Source: Gemmatimonadota bacterium (lineage in GTDB: Bacteria > Latescibacterota > UBA2968 > GCA-2709665). Taken from it: a stretch of DNA of 64,000 nt. The notes under the pieces were generated by a model that was given only the letters and a program-made list of their open reading frames with translations, had not been told where the DNA came from and made no database searches. Of the stretch, positions 1 through 9,495 are shown one piece after another. The stretch spans positions 1 to 64,000 of the forward strand of contig JAPPJY010000085.1 in assembly GCA_028874335.1 (NCBI GenBank). The letters run 5' to 3'. Position 1 is the first letter of the stretch. Each line of letters opens with the position of its first letter. The translations under genes were made by a program, and so were the position numbers.

Positions 1-23
1 AGTACTTTCACCAGCATAAGTAA

Positions 24-251
24 ATGCGACTTTTCGGAGTGGACTCAACATTGGAATATACACGCGGCGTGCGCGATATGAACTGGCCGCCGTTTAAGAG
101 ACGGTTGTGGCAGCGGAATTTCTACGAACATATCGTTCGGACCGACGCGTCATTAGAGAAATATCGCAGGTATATTGTTGACAATCCGGTACAATGGCCG
201 TTTGACCGGGAGAACCCGAAGGCCCTAAGTCCGAGGTCGCATTCGCCGTAA
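24..251 (+). pseudogene. C-terminal remnant of a REP-associated tyrosine transposase (RAYT, IS200-like)
   Basis: The translation contains NWPPFKRRLWQRNFYEHIV followed by YRRYIVDNPVQWPFDRENP. This is the recognisable C-terminal signature of RAYT / Y1 transposase-like proteins, which process REP hairpins. The catalytic HUH motif and Tyr region would lie further upstream, outside the window. An in-frame TAA at 21-23 separates this segment from anything before it, so the copy looks truncated or decayed rather than merely cut by the window edge. It sits about 35 bp upstream of an array of REP-like hairpins, the expected partner of a RAYT. Family assignment is recognition from sequence; loss of function is inference. 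Confidence 0.6.
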
Positions 252-287
252 CCATCAATATTCGGGCCATCGCCTCAGTGCGCACAA

Positions 288-646
288 TCGAGGGCACCCC
301 TTGTGGGCGCCCGCCTGCCCCGACATCCGGATAATTGCCCGGGATATGCGTTTGTAGGGGCACCCCTTGTGGGTGCCCGCTTGCCTCGCCATCCGCATAA
401 TCGCCTTGGATATATATTCGTAGGGGCACCCCTTGTGGGTGCCCGCTTGCCTCGCCATCCGCATAATCGCCTTGGATATATATTCGTAGGGGCACCCCTT
501 GTGGGTGCCCGTCTGCCTCGACGTCCGCATAACTGCCTGGGAATGTAAATCTGTAGGGGCACCCCTTGTGGGTGCCCGCCTGTCTCAACAGCCGCATTAT
601 TGCACGGTAATATACATTCGTAGGGGCCCCCTTGTGGGCGCCCCGC
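288..646. repeat. Tandem array of six REP-like hairpins, about 66-bp period
   Basis: A unit beginning GTAGGGGCACCCCTTGTGGG starts at about 288, 354, 420, 486, 553 and 620 (periods 66, 66, 66, 67, 67). Each core forms a perfect 8-bp stem, GGGCACCC/GGGTGCCC, with loop CTTGT. Outer units have diverged, while the central ones are almost identical. Because 66 is a multiple of three, the array stays open in several frames and yields repetitive spurious peptides. The array directly follows a RAYT remnant, so a RAYT-mobilised REP cluster is the natural reading. Confidence 0.85.
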
Positions 647-661
647 CTTCCGATTATCTTT

Positions 662-829
662 TTAGAAGCTGTCTTAAAATTCCCAGCGGTCTTCGCACGG
701 CTGCAAAAGCGCCGGTCGGCGTTGGTCAAATCCACCCGTATAGACAAATATGGGCGGATTTTCCCGCCTTGACCGCCACTTTTTCGCTCGCGCTCGGGAA
801 CTCACCGGTAATTTTAAAACAGCTTCTTA
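662..829 (+). mobile_element. MITE-like element, copy 1 (168 bp)
   Basis: The termini form near-perfect inverted repeats of about 18 bp: AGAAGCTGTCTTAAAATT on the left, and on the right the reverse complement of AGAAGCTGTTTTAAAATT. The interior is a weaker inverted repeat, so the whole element can fold back. TTA flanks both ends and could be a 3-bp target duplication. A second copy at 12491-12658 differs at only about four positions and a third at 18073-18264 is more diverged. There is no coding capacity. It ends 20 bp before the start of the homocysteine methyltransferase-like gene, so it probably lies in that gene's leader. Confidence 0.8.
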
Positions 830-848
830 GAAAAACGGAGAAAATCCA

Positions 849-1838
849 ATGCCCGAATCGATATTGGAAAGGTTGAATGAGGGGGTGGTCCTGGGAGACG
901 GGGGGTACCTGCTCGCCCTGGAGAACCGGGGCTACGTACAGGCCGGTCCGTTCACGCCGGAAGTGACGATCGAGAATCCCAACGCGCTTCTGGCCCTGCA
1001 CGAGGAGTTCGTTCACGCCGGCGCGGAAGTGTTGCAGGTACTCACGTTCTACGCCAGCGAAAACAAACTGGCGCAGACGGGCTACGCCGGGCGGCTGGAA
1101 GAGATCAACCGGGCGGCCGTCATGATCGCCCGCGAGGCCGCGGCCGGGAGGGCGTTGGTGGCCGGAAATATCTGTCTCACGTGGAAGTACCCCGAATCCG
1201 AGGACGAATGCCGGCGGCTGTTTGACGCCCAACTCGGCTACCAGATGGCCGAAGGCGTCGACTTCATCATCGGCGAGACGTTCCTCCACGTGGGCGAGGC
1301 CCTCATCGCCCTCGAATGTGCCCGAAAAATCGGCCTTCCCGTGGTGATCACAATGGCATTCGAAGGTCCCGAGACGCGGGACGGAAAGACTCCGGGTGAG
1401 GCCGCGCGCATGCTGGAGGGCGCGGGCGCCGACGTCGTGGGCGCAAACTGCTGGCAGGACCCCACCTTCATGCTCCCCGCCATCGAACAGATGCGAGAGG
1501 CGGTAACCTGCCACGTGGCCGCCCAGCCGGTCGCCTATCGATGCACGCCCGAAGTGCCCTTCTTCACGGGCCAGCCGGGCTTTCCGGACAAGCTCGATTC
1601 GTTCAAGATCAGCCGCTATGAAATGGGCGATTTCGCCCGCAAAGCCCTGGATCTGGGCGTGAATTTTATCGGCGGTTGCTGCGGGTGCGAGGGTTCGCAC
1701 GTCCGCCAGATGGCGCGCGCAATCGGCAAGATGCCCGCTGAAGAGCGCGAATGGGACGCGGACTACGGGAAACCCCAGTCGGCGACAGAAGCGTACAGAG
1801 ATATCCGGGAGCAGTCCGGCGCCGCTCCCGTGGGATGA
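849..1838 (+). CDS. Homocysteine S-methyltransferase family protein (BHMT/MetH N-terminal type)
   Basis: This 329-aa protein has the Pfam homocysteine S-methyltransferase fold. The zinc ligands of the family are visible: GANCW at about residue 200 and GGCCGC at about 276-281. Such enzymes transfer a methyl group from betaine, S-methylmethionine or a similar donor to homocysteine, giving methionine in the cytoplasm. GGAG lies 8 bases before the ATG and supports the start. The upstream 20-190 bp is a MITE, so the native promoter may have been displaced or replaced. Methyl donor is unknown. The gene converges on the PPTase gene, whose stop codon is at 1878. Confidence 0.88.
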   Translation: MPESILERLNEGVVLGDGGYLLALENRGYVQAGPFTPEVTIENPNALLALHEEFVHAGAEVLQVLTFYASENKLAQTGYAGRLEEINRAAVMIAREAAAGRALVAGNICLTWKYPESEDECRRLFDAQLGYQMAEGVDFIIGETFLHVGEALIALECARKIGLPVVITMAFEGPETRDGKTPGEAARMLEGAGADVVGANCWQDPTFMLPAIEQMREAVTCHVAAQPVAYRCTPEVPFFTGQPGFPDKLDSFKISRYEMGDFARKALDLGVNFIGGCCGCEGSHVRQMARAIGKMPAEEREWDADYGKPQSATEAYRDIREQSGAAPVG

Positions 1839-1877
1839 ACCGTGCGCATTGGTACGACCGGGTCAAGCCCGGCCGAT

Positions 1878-2642
1878 TCAACGGGCCCGCCACTCCCAGC
1901 AGGTCACCCTGTATCCCCTTCCCTTCAGCGCGACGGCCCCCACAAAGCCGCGCCCTGGCGTCAACGCGCGCATGAACCATTCGGACGGCGCCACCGGATT
2001 GTCGTCGATGCGCAGCATCGCCGCGGGCGCTCCCGGAGTCAGGGAGACTTCGAATCCGTCCAGCGGGCAGGCCAGTCCCGCTCCCAACGCCTTGATATAC
2101 GCTTCCTTTCGGGTCCAGCAGTTGAAGAACGCCTCGTAGTGGACCTCCCCTGGCAGCGCCTGGATCGCGGCGACTTCACCCGGTGCAAAATAGCGCCCCG
2201 CCAGCCGCAGGTGCTCCTTCACCTGCCGGATGCGTTCCACGTCCACACCGATTTCTCTCGCTTTGATCACCGCGAGCAGACCCAGTTCGCCGGAGTGGGA
2301 GAGGTTAAAGCGCAGCCGGTCGCCATCCGAACCCTTTTTCAAGAAAGGTTTGCCCCGCCATCCATAGCCGAACTCCAGCCGCCGGGGGGCGAGCCCAACG
2401 TACAGCCCCAGGATTTTCCTGAGCGAAGCACGGCCGACAATAAAACGCGCCCGGTGTCTGTCAAAGACGAACCGGGCGGCGCGGGCGGTTTCGTCTTCGG
2501 AAAGCACGCCCCGCATTTCCTGGACCTCTGCAGCCGGTCGGTCCAGATTCATGCGCCAGACCTGAATCTCGTCGTGCGACGCCACCGGACACCCGGGCGG
2601 CCGGCGCCAGATATCGGATGTCGATCGGTTGAGCCGGGTCAT
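1878..2642 (-). CDS. 4'-phosphopantetheinyl transferase, Sfp/Gsp type
   Basis: This 254-aa Sfp-type PPTase attaches the phosphopantetheine arm of CoA to carrier proteins. The two Mg/CoA motifs are present: GVDVERI in the middle and [16 protein letters not shown] (the WxxKEAxxK motif) after it. [11 protein letters not shown] precedes them. The ATG at 2642 overlaps the TGA of the upstream dehydratase gene as ATGA, suggesting translational coupling. A longer reading frame extends into that gene but has no support. No polyketide or NRPS gene is in the window, so its carrier-protein target lies elsewhere. Confidence 0.9.
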   Translation of the reverse strand: MTRLNRSTSDIWRRPPGCPVASHDEIQVWRMNLDRPAAEVQEMRGVLSEDETARAARFVFDRHRARFIVGRASLRKILGLYVGLAPRRLEFGYGWRGKPFLKKGSDGDRLRFNLSHSGELGLLAVIKAREIGVDVERIRQVKEHLRLAGRYFAPGEVAAIQALPGEVHYEAFFNCWTRKEAYIKALGAGLACPLDGFEVSLTPGAPAAMLRIDDNPVAPSEWFMRALTPGRGFVGAVALKGRGYRVTCWEWRAR

Positions 2643-4627
2643 GGTGTTGTACCGCCGTTCAACCGCTGCACAATCGCCTCCACGTCGTAGACGCATCCCC
2701 CCCAGGTTCCGCCGCCCACGTTCTGAAGGGCCGCCCAAAGCCGGGTGTCGTCGGGCAGGTCCGCGTCGGGCGCCAGATCGGACCGCGAGGGCCGGTCCTC
2801 CAGAATGCGGCGACCCTCTTCGGGACCAAAACGGGTCTCGCCCACACCAACAAAGTGGATGCTGCCGGAGAGCTCCTTCCGGTCGATTACAATCTCCACG
2901 ACGTCACCGTCCACCAGCTTGCCGATCGGGCCCCCGGCCAGCGCCTCCGGTCCGATATGACCGATGCAGGCTCCGGTAGAAAACCCCGAAAAACGCGCGT
3001 CCGTGAGAACGGCGACGTGTTTCCCGAAGTCCAGGTACTTCAACGCGGTGGTGATTTGTGCGATCTCCTCCATCCCGGCGCCCATCGGGCCGCGGCCGAT
3101 CAACACCATGACGTCTCCCGGCTTTACGCCCTTCGGACCGGAGTCCTTCAGCGCGGCGGCAGCCGCCCTCTCGGTGGTGAACACTTTGACCGGGCCGGTT
3201 ATCCGGTAGATGCCATCTTCGTCGACAACCGTCGGGTCGATTGCCGTACTCTTTACCACGGACCCTTCCGGCGCGATATTACCCGTGGGGAAACAGACGG
3301 TGCTGGTCAGCCCTCTCGCCCGCGCGCGACCCGGGTCCATGATCACGTTGTCAGGGTCGACTCCGTCCTGATCGCGCAGCGCCTGCCTGAACCTGACTCG
3401 CCGTTCGGATCCCTCCCACCAGTCCAGGTTCTCGCCCAGCGTTCCTCCGGATATCGTAAGAGCGCCGGTTTCCAGCAGCCCCAGTTTCCGCAGGTGCAGC
3501 ATGACTTCCGGAACGCCGCCCGCCAGAAACGCCCGGACCGTGGGGTGGAACTCCGGACCGTTGGGCAAGACGTCGACCAGCCGCGGGACCTGCCGGTTCA
3601 CGTGGCTCCAGTCGGCAACCGCAGGCCGGGACAGCCCTGCCGCATAGGCCACCGCAGGAATATGCAGGAGCAGGTTGGTGGATCCGCCGAACGCGGCATG
3701 CGTGACCATTGCATTGCGAACGGCGGCATCGGTTATCACGTCGGCGGTGGTGAGTCCGGCGGCCTGCATCGCGAACACCGCACGGGCGGAACGGAGCGCC
3801 ATATCAAGCCAGACCGCCTCGCCCGACGGCGCAAGGGCTGTATGGGTGAGCGCAAATCCCAGAGCCTCGGCCACCACCTGTGAAGTGGCCGCGGTACCCA
3901 GAAACTGGCAGCCGCCCCCGGGCGTTGCACAGGCCCGGCAGCCCAGATCCTGCACATCCGAAAGCGACATCTCTCCGTGCGCCAGTCTGACGCCGACCGA
4001 CTGGATCTTGCCGGCGTCCTCCCCGTCTTCCGGCGGAAGCGTCACACCGCCCGGAACGATCGCGGTGGGCAGCGAATGCATCGCTGCCAGCGCGATCATC
4101 ATCGCCGGCAATCCCTTGTCGCAGGTTGCGACGCCAATCACGCCTTTTCGCGTGGGAAGCGATCGGACCAGGCGCCGGAGCACGGTCGCCGCGTCATTGC
4201 GATAAGCCAGGCTGTCCATCATCCCCGTGGTGCCCTGCGTGCGTCCGTCGCAAGGGTCCGAGCAATAGCCCGCGAAGGGAATTCCTCCCAGACGGTGAAT
4301 CTCAAGGGCGGCCTCCCGCATCAGCAGCCCCACCTCCCAGTGTCCGGTGTGGTATCCCAGTGCGACCGGGCGCCCGTCCGGCTCGCGAATCCCTCCCATC
4401 GTACTCAGGATCAGGAACTCGGGCCGGCCCAGTTCCGCCGGGTCCCATCCCATGCCCGCATTCTGGCTGTAGCCGAAGATATCCCCGCTGGGCGATTCAA
4501 CCACCAGTTCTTCGGTCAGGGAAATCAGCCGGCCTTCGGGTCCCGGCGCGCGCGTTCGGACCTCGAAAACCGATTCGTTTCCGGACTGCAGGATGGATTT
4601 TACGGGTGGATTGCTTACCGCAGGCAT
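2639..4627 (-). CDS. IlvD/Edd family dehydratase, YjhG/YagF (D-xylonate dehydratase) type
   Basis: This 662-aa protein is longer than dihydroxyacid dehydratase (about 560-620 aa) and matches the YjhG/YagF branch. Conserved blocks include [46 protein letters not shown] and [19 protein letters not shown], with the cluster cysteines in the SDPCDG, ATCDKG and GGGCQF blocks. Known members convert D-xylonate to 2-keto-3-deoxy-D-xylonate using an Fe-S cluster. It is followed by the PPTase with a 4-bp overlap and preceded by a xylose-isomerase-like gene 28 bp upstream. Substrate is inferred from subfamily resemblance only. Confidence 0.88.
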   Translation of the reverse strand: MPAVSNPPVKSILQSGNESVFEVRTRAPGPEGRLISLTEELVVESPSGDIFGYSQNAGMGWDPAELGRPEFLILSTMGGIREPDGRPVALGYHTGHWEVGLLMREAALEIHRLGGIPFAGYCSDPCDGRTQGTTGMMDSLAYRNDAATVLRRLVRSLPTRKGVIGVATCDKGLPAMMIALAAMHSLPTAIVPGGVTLPPEDGEDAGKIQSVGVRLAHGEMSLSDVQDLGCRACATPGGGCQFLGTAATSQVVAEALGFALTHTALAPSGEAVWLDMALRSARAVFAMQAAGLTTADVITDAAVRNAMVTHAAFGGSTNLLLHIPAVAYAAGLSRPAVADWSHVNRQVPRLVDVLPNGPEFHPTVRAFLAGGVPEVMLHLRKLGLLETGALTISGGTLGENLDWWEGSERRVRFRQALRDQDGVDPDNVIMDPGRARARGLTSTVCFPTGNIAPEGSVVKSTAIDPTVVDEDGIYRITGPVKVFTTERAAAAALKDSGPKGVKPGDVMVLIGRGPMGAGMEEIAQITTALKYLDFGKHVAVLTDARFSGFSTGACIGHIGPEALAGGPIGKLVDGDVVEIVIDRKELSGSIHFVGVGETRFGPEEGRRILEDRPSRSDLAPDADLPDDTRLWAALQNVGGGTWGGCVYDVEAIVQRLNGGTTP

Positions 4628-4655
4628 GGTGAATCCTCAATTCGGCGAAGAAGGC

Positions 4656-5426
4656 TCACTCCAGTCCCATCGCCTTCAGATTCCGGAGACTGATGCCCAG
4701 GCTCTCGAACGGGTCCCGCTGGCAGGTGTCCTGCTCCACGATGTACCACCGGGTTCCGGCCGCATTGCAGGCTTCCAGAATGCCCGGCCAGTTCAGGTTG
4801 CCCTCGCCCACCTCGGCGTAGAGCTGCTCCCGGCCGCGCATGGCCATATCCTTCACGTGAACCAGGTCGGCCCTGCCGGCGGCCCTGCGAATCCACTCGG
4901 CGGGGTCCCCGCCTCCGTGCTGGACCCAGTACGTGTCAATCTCGAGCTGGAAGAACTCGGGATCGCTTTCTTCAAACAGGATCTGCAGCCCCGTCCGATC
5001 TCCGAAGCGCTCCAGTTCGAAACTGTGGTTGTGATACCCGAACGTGAGTCCGGCCGCCGCGAGTTTTCGCGCGACTTCGGATGCCTCGAGGGCGAACCGC
5101 CTGTAGCCTTCTCCACCGTCTTCGCGATAGCTCTGGGGCAACCCGCCGATCGCCGGGTACAGGCATCCCCACAAAAGGTGCTCGTCGATGACGGACTGGG
5201 TCTCATCCCTCATGCGTTCGTAGCTGGTGTGGGTGGCGCAGATCTCGAGGCCCTCGCCATCGGCCATGTCCTTGAGTTCCCGGGGACTGATTTCTCCGAA
5301 CGCCGACACCTGCATGGCGTCGTATCCCAGCGCCTTCACCTTCTTCAGGCTGGCCGCGACATCCGCGGGTGTCTGTGTGTATTCGCGCACCGTATACATC
5401 TGCGCAGCCAATACTGTACCCGCCAT
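4656..5426 (-). CDS. Sugar phosphate isomerase/epimerase (xylose-isomerase-like TIM barrel)
   Basis: This 256-aa AP-endonuclease-2/xylose-isomerase-like TIM barrel starts MAGTVLAAQMYTVREY. Blocks typical of the family are FGYHNHSFELE, FFQLEIDTYWVQHGG and DLVHVKDMA, which carry the probable divalent-metal Glu, Asp and His ligands. AAAGGAG lies 7 bases before the ATG. It is cytoplasmic and probably co-transcribed with the dehydratase and PPTase downstream, pointing to a sugar-acid route. The exact sugar substrate cannot be read from the sequence. Confidence 0.85.
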   Translation of the reverse strand: MAGTVLAAQMYTVREYTQTPADVAASLKKVKALGYDAMQVSAFGEISPRELKDMADGEGLEICATHTSYERMRDETQSVIDEHLLWGCLYPAIGGLPQSYREDGGEGYRRFALEASEVARKLAAAGLTFGYHNHSFELERFGDRTGLQILFEESDPEFFQLEIDTYWVQHGGGDPAEWIRRAAGRADLVHVKDMAMRGREQLYAEVGEGNLNWPGILEACNAAGTRWYIVEQDTCQRDPFESLGISLRNLKAMGLE

Positions 5427-5690
5427 CTCCCGCTCCTTTCCACAATCGTCAATGCATCCTGTTTACGCTTGATATTCGAAACAAAATACCACAGGATCGA
5501 GGAACTTCCAAGCCAAGTTTTCCCGCCGGAAGCCTGAGCTCCATCTACGATGGAAGGAACGATTTTTGACTGGTATTTTTCCGAAACCGCTGTATTTTTA
5601 GTCGGAAGTTTCCGCGCCGGAATCCCTCCCCCGTTTTGCGCCGTCCCCCTGAACCAATCGAACCCGCCTTCCTCGCGGAGGAGCCCGTTT

Positions 5691-7955
5691 ATGTCCGCAT
5701 TGCAGCACGCAACAACCCAGCAGGAGCGCCGCAACCGGACGCTTCTGGACGGTTCGCGGTATCTGTCCGACGTCGTCACGTCAGAGATCCTGCCAATACA
5801 TATCGACATCCGCCAGACCGAAACATTGACGGAAACACAGAGTGACGCCCTCACCGCCCTGCAGATCGACGCGGCCCGCACGGCAGTGCGTTCGCTGGCA
5901 TCCCTGGCTGAAGTCGGCGAGGCGGACCACCTGGGCGGCGGCATCGGCCTGATTCCACCCTTGCTGCTCACCCTGGCGGTGGTCGACTTCGAGCGCATCG
6001 AATACACCATCGAACACGCCCACACCAGCGTCGGGTATTTCGCCGCGCTTTCCGCCGTCGGATTTGTGGATCTGGACCACGTCGTTACCGACTTTCGCCG
6101 CGGTCTGGATCTTCCCGGCCACGTTTCTTGGCTGCCGGGTGGCACGCAGATGAACGGCGGACGCCTGGGCGTGATGATTCCCGTTGCGGTTGGCAATGCG
6201 CTGGGCAAACGCGGGATTTACGGCGACGGATGTTGGGTCGTTGCCCACTGCGGAGACGCCGGATGGATCTCGGGCCAGGCGTTGAACGGCTTCAACGCCG
6301 CGCACGTTCACGGCGCGCCCATCACGTTCGTCATGGACCGGAACGGCATCCAGCTTTCCGGCAGCACCAGAAGCATTCTGGACAAGGACCCGCGGTCCAT
6401 CATCGGCGCAATGGGGGTCGAGATTCTCGAAATCCCGACGCTTCTGGATCCCGCCGGCTTGTTCAGGGCGTACCGCGAAGCGTACGGATTGGCGCAGGAA
6501 GGCCGCCCCAGTCTGATTTATCCCGTCGGCTTCCGGTCCGTGAACGGCAAACGGATCGACCTGTCGCATTTCGGCCAATACCACGGCATTCTCGAAGAGG
6601 TCGAAGCATTCGCCGGACGGCACGACGTTCCTCTGGACCGGGAGATCTGGGTCCCGGGATCGCTGATGAGCTATAGAGACGTGGAACCCATGCTGGAGTG
6701 CCTGTTCCTCGTGAACGACCTCCCCGGCGGCGCCGGCCACCACGACGGGGGCATGAAGGATCGGAATGCAGCGGACGTGCTTGCCAATCCCATGTTCCGG
6801 TCCACGTCCGGCCAGGCGCAAGCACTGGAGGATTTGAAGTCGCGGCCGTCGCGGAGGGTTACGACCCGGGCGCGGCCGGCACCGGGAAGCACCAATCTGG
6901 TACTGCCCGACGGCGCGGCGGAAAGCGTCCCCTTACCCGGACCCGGCGAGATGAAGAGCGCCCGCGACGGTTCGGAAGCCGGCTACGCACTGGTGGCCGA
7001 GACCTTTCCGGAACATGTATTCGTGGTCAGCTGCGACCTGGACGCGTCCACCAAACTGTCGAAGGCCAGGAGTCATCTGGCCGAAAACCATCAGTTCGAG
7101 ATCAGCATCGAAGAGCAGGCGGCCACCCTCATCGCCAACGGCCTGGCCACCAGTACCGCGAACCCGCAACTGAACGTGGTGTCCACCTTCGCGGCCTTCT
7201 TCGAAGGCATCGCCAGGGAAGGCTTCGACATGTGGCAGTACCAGCGCAATCTGACGGGGGCGAACGAGGGTCTGAATGTCGCCTTCCATCTTTCACACGT
7301 CGGCGCGTGTACGGGCCGGGACCATTTTTCCGGATGGGGGCTGGACTGGATCAACGTGGGCCTCAACTACCTTCCGTACCTGCACCGGTTCTACGCCCCG
7401 GCCGACGCGCGGTCCGCCTTTCTTGCCGTGATCGACCTCGCCGCCAATTACGGCGGACATATCATCGGTATTCCCCGGGACAACCTGCCTGTCCTCGAAA
7501 AGCAGGACGGCTCCGGTCCGCTCTGGACCGCGGAGGATGAGTGGCAACCCGTCACTCCCTGCCGGACCTTTGCCGGTGCGGCTCGCGCGATCCTTGCATT
7601 CGGCGCGCCGGCCTTCCTGGCCGTAGAAGCCGCGGACATCCTGAACGACCGGGGCGAAGGCACGGATGTATACGTCGTCAACGGGCTGCCGCTGCCGAAG
7701 GGGCGCCTGGAATCGCTGGTATCGCGGTACAGCGGTGGTGTCGTCACCATCGAAGACGGAAAGATCGGCACGCCTCAAACCGGACTCAGGGGGTTTGCGG
7801 GTCTGGTGGCCACCGCGGCGTCGTCCCGGAACATCGCCCATGCGCACGTGGGCCTGACGGTTCCGACAATCGCACCTTCCGACGGACATATGGAGACCTG
7901 GGCGCACTTCGGAATCACCGTCGACGCGCTGGTCGATGCGGTTGACAGTCTGTAG
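5691..7955 (+). CDS. Transketolase-like thiamine-diphosphate enzyme, single chain
   Basis: At 754 aa this carries all three transketolase-type domains in one chain. The ThDP/Mg motif is GDAGWISGQALNGF followed by MDRNGIQLSG (usual form GDG...N). The pyrimidine-domain glutamate is in ISIEEQAATLIANGLA, near residue 472, equivalent to the E of the GIREH motif. The C-terminal domain has VVTIEDGKIGTPQTG. The ATG at 5691 is preceded by GCGGAGGAG with good spacing; upstream in-frame codons look non-coding. It is transcribed divergently from the sugar isomerase. It is too divergent from classical TktA to name; it could be a dedicated pentose or ketose enzyme. Confidence 0.82.
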   Translation: MSALQHATTQQERRNRTLLDGSRYLSDVVTSEILPIHIDIRQTETLTETQSDALTALQIDAARTAVRSLASLAEVGEADHLGGGIGLIPPLLLTLAVVDFERIEYTIEHAHTSVGYFAALSAVGFVDLDHVVTDFRRGLDLPGHVSWLPGGTQMNGGRLGVMIPVAVGNALGKRGIYGDGCWVVAHCGDAGWISGQALNGFNAAHVHGAPITFVMDRNGIQLSGSTRSILDKDPRSIIGAMGVEILEIPTLLDPAGLFRAYREAYGLAQEGRPSLIYPVGFRSVNGKRIDLSHFGQYHGILEEVEAFAGRHDVPLDREIWVPGSLMSYRDVEPMLECLFLVNDLPGGAGHHDGGMKDRNAADVLANPMFRSTSGQAQALEDLKSRPSRRVTTRARPAPGSTNLVLPDGAAESVPLPGPGEMKSARDGSEAGYALVAETFPEHVFVVSCDLDASTKLSKARSHLAENHQFEISIEEQAATLIANGLATSTANPQLNVVSTFAAFFEGIAREGFDMWQYQRNLTGANEGLNVAFHLSHVGACTGRDHFSGWGLDWINVGLNYLPYLHRFYAPADARSAFLAVIDLAANYGGHIIGIPRDNLPVLEKQDGSGPLWTAEDEWQPVTPCRTFAGAARAILAFGAPAFLAVEAADILNDRGEGTDVYVVNGLPLPKGRLESLVSRYSGGVVTIEDGKIGTPQTGLRGFAGLVATAASSRNIAHAHVGLTVPTIAPSDGHMETWAHFGITVDALVDAVDSL

Positions 7956-8166
7956 CGCTACTAATTTCGGGTGAATTGCGGGGTTCGGGGAAGGGGCAAC
8001 GAGAGGCGGGCGGGTCAGACGGCGCCGTCCGGCGCGCGGACCCGGAGCTTACACGGGCGGGTGAAACGAGGCTTTGTTCGCGTGTGTCTTTGTGAGAGGC
8101 AAAGAATCCGCAACACGCGTAGATGTGCGGTTACGACCCTGTATCCGCACAACGACATTTCCGGTG

Positions 8167-9495
8167 CTAGAATATCCGGTAACTCAATCCCATATTGAAG
8201 CTTTGCCTGGACTTTTCGCCTCTGGCGACGCGAAAGGACTCGGATAGCGTCATGTTGATCTTGTTTTCGATGTAGAAGCTTAGCGCAAACGCGATATGTG
8301 TGATGATCTCGGCTTGTCTGTCCTCGCGCTTCTGCGTACGGATCGTTTTCAGTGTTGTGAAACGGATCCTGTTCGTCACTTCGTAGATAAAATCTGTATT
8401 CCAGCGCAGGTTGTAGTCGCGCCCGAAGGCCCCGGAAAAAGGCGTATCGTAGTGGAAATCGGTGTTGATCTGCGTACTCCAGCTGATCGGGTGGGAATAT
8501 CGAAAATTGATCAGGAGGCCGGGCGGCGGCCGGTCCGTATCTTTATAGGGATTCAACACCTGAAATTGTACGCCGGTGGTGATGTCCCATCCATAGAATC
8601 TCTTGCTGATCTGCTCCTGCGTCAACACTTCCTGTATCCGCACAAGGCCGAATCCGATCTCTTCTCCCAGGACCCTGCGGGACCTCCTGATCTCGGCAAG
8701 CATGTCCTCGAACCAGTAGTTTTCGTACCGGTCTCCGTGCTGTTCCTTGTATTCCCGTTCCCTGTCAATTATATGCGCCAGTTCTATCATCGTCTCCCTG
8801 GAGAAATGCTCGCCGATGATGCCCTCCTCCAGGAAAAATTCCTCGATTCTCCCGGCCTTCCGAAGCGCGGTGGCGTCGATGAACCGTCCGTGGCCGAAGC
8901 CCAGCGTCATCTCGATGTTGGGTTGATCGTATCCGGAATCCAGGTCCGACTCCGTGCCCCACGAATAGAAGAAGCTGCCTTCATTCCGGTGGTACTTCTT
9001 GAGATTCGTCTTCAGGTGGGTCACGGCGTCTCGCTCGTTTTCCTTGCTGATGATATTCTTCCTGATCGAACCGTGGCCCGTCGCGTCGACGGAATAGGCA
9101 TACGGCAGCGACTCGTAGAACTTCTTGTAGACGACCGTCACGTTTCCATTCTGTACAATCGTCTCGTCTCCTTCCGTCGCGTAGTTGAAGCTGAGCGCGT
9201 CGACCCGCAGGTTGTGGGCACGGCTGACGGGCACCACGTAGTCCGTGATCGACACGTTTTGCCCCGTCGCCGCGGAAGCCGTCAGCAGGCAGAAACCGGC
9301 CGCCCGTACAAGCGCTACCCGGAGAAGGAAATGTACGTACCCCGCCAGTTCGCGCGGAAGGTCCGTCAGCGCCCTTTTACGCAGATACGGCCCTCTCACA
9401 GTGCAACTTCGTGCCGGACCGCAGCCGCGACCAGCCGGCCGGCCCACAGTCGCCCTTCGCAGCTGCTCCCGCTTCGCTCCCATTTTTGCTGTCAT
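8167..9495 (-). CDS. Exported protein, probable outer-membrane beta-barrel
   Basis: The 442-aa protein has a hydrophobic segment at about residues 54-75 (FLLRVALVRAAGFCLLTASA) that looks like a signal sequence, preceded by an unusual 50-residue Arg-rich leader. The C-terminal half has alternating strands and ends GLSYRIF with a terminal Phe, as in outer-membrane barrels. The ATG at 9495 overlaps the TGA of the upstream DUF3047 gene (ATGA) and has GGGGAGAAGAGAA before it, so this start is supported although a shorter form starting nearer residue 50 is possible. No named family was recognised. Confidence 0.6.
   Translation of the reverse strand: MTAKMGAKREQLRRATVGRPAGRGCGPARSCTVRGPYLRKRALTDLPRELAGYVHFLLRVALVRAAGFCLLTASAATGQNVSITDYVVPVSRAHNLRVDALSFNYATEGDETIVQNGNVTVVYKKFYESLPYAYSVDATGHGSIRKNIISKENERDAVTHLKTNLKKYHRNEGSFFYSWGTESDLDSGYDQPNIEMTLGFGHGRFIDATALRKAGRIEEFFLEEGIIGEHFSRETMIELAHIIDREREYKEQHGDRYENYWFEDMLAEIRRSRRVLGEEIGFGLVRIQEVLTQEQISKRFYGWDITTGVQFQVLNPYKDTDRPPPGLLINFRYSHPISWSTQINTDFHYDTPFSGAFGRDYNLRWNTDFIYEVTNRIRFTTLKTIRTQKREDRQAEIITHIAFALSFYIENKINMTLSESFRVARGEKSRQSFNMGLSYRIF

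Noticed and set aside
288-646. CRISPR array
   Set aside because: The units are contiguous near-identical 66-mers with an internal hairpin; there are no variable spacers and no cas genes.
94-747. Minus-strand frame encoding a repetitive 217-aa peptide, with overlapping repetitive frames in other phases
   Set aside because: It is a by-product of the 66-bp REP array (period divisible by three) and of the MITE; its N-terminal residues are identical to MITE-derived residues upstream of the SDR gene.
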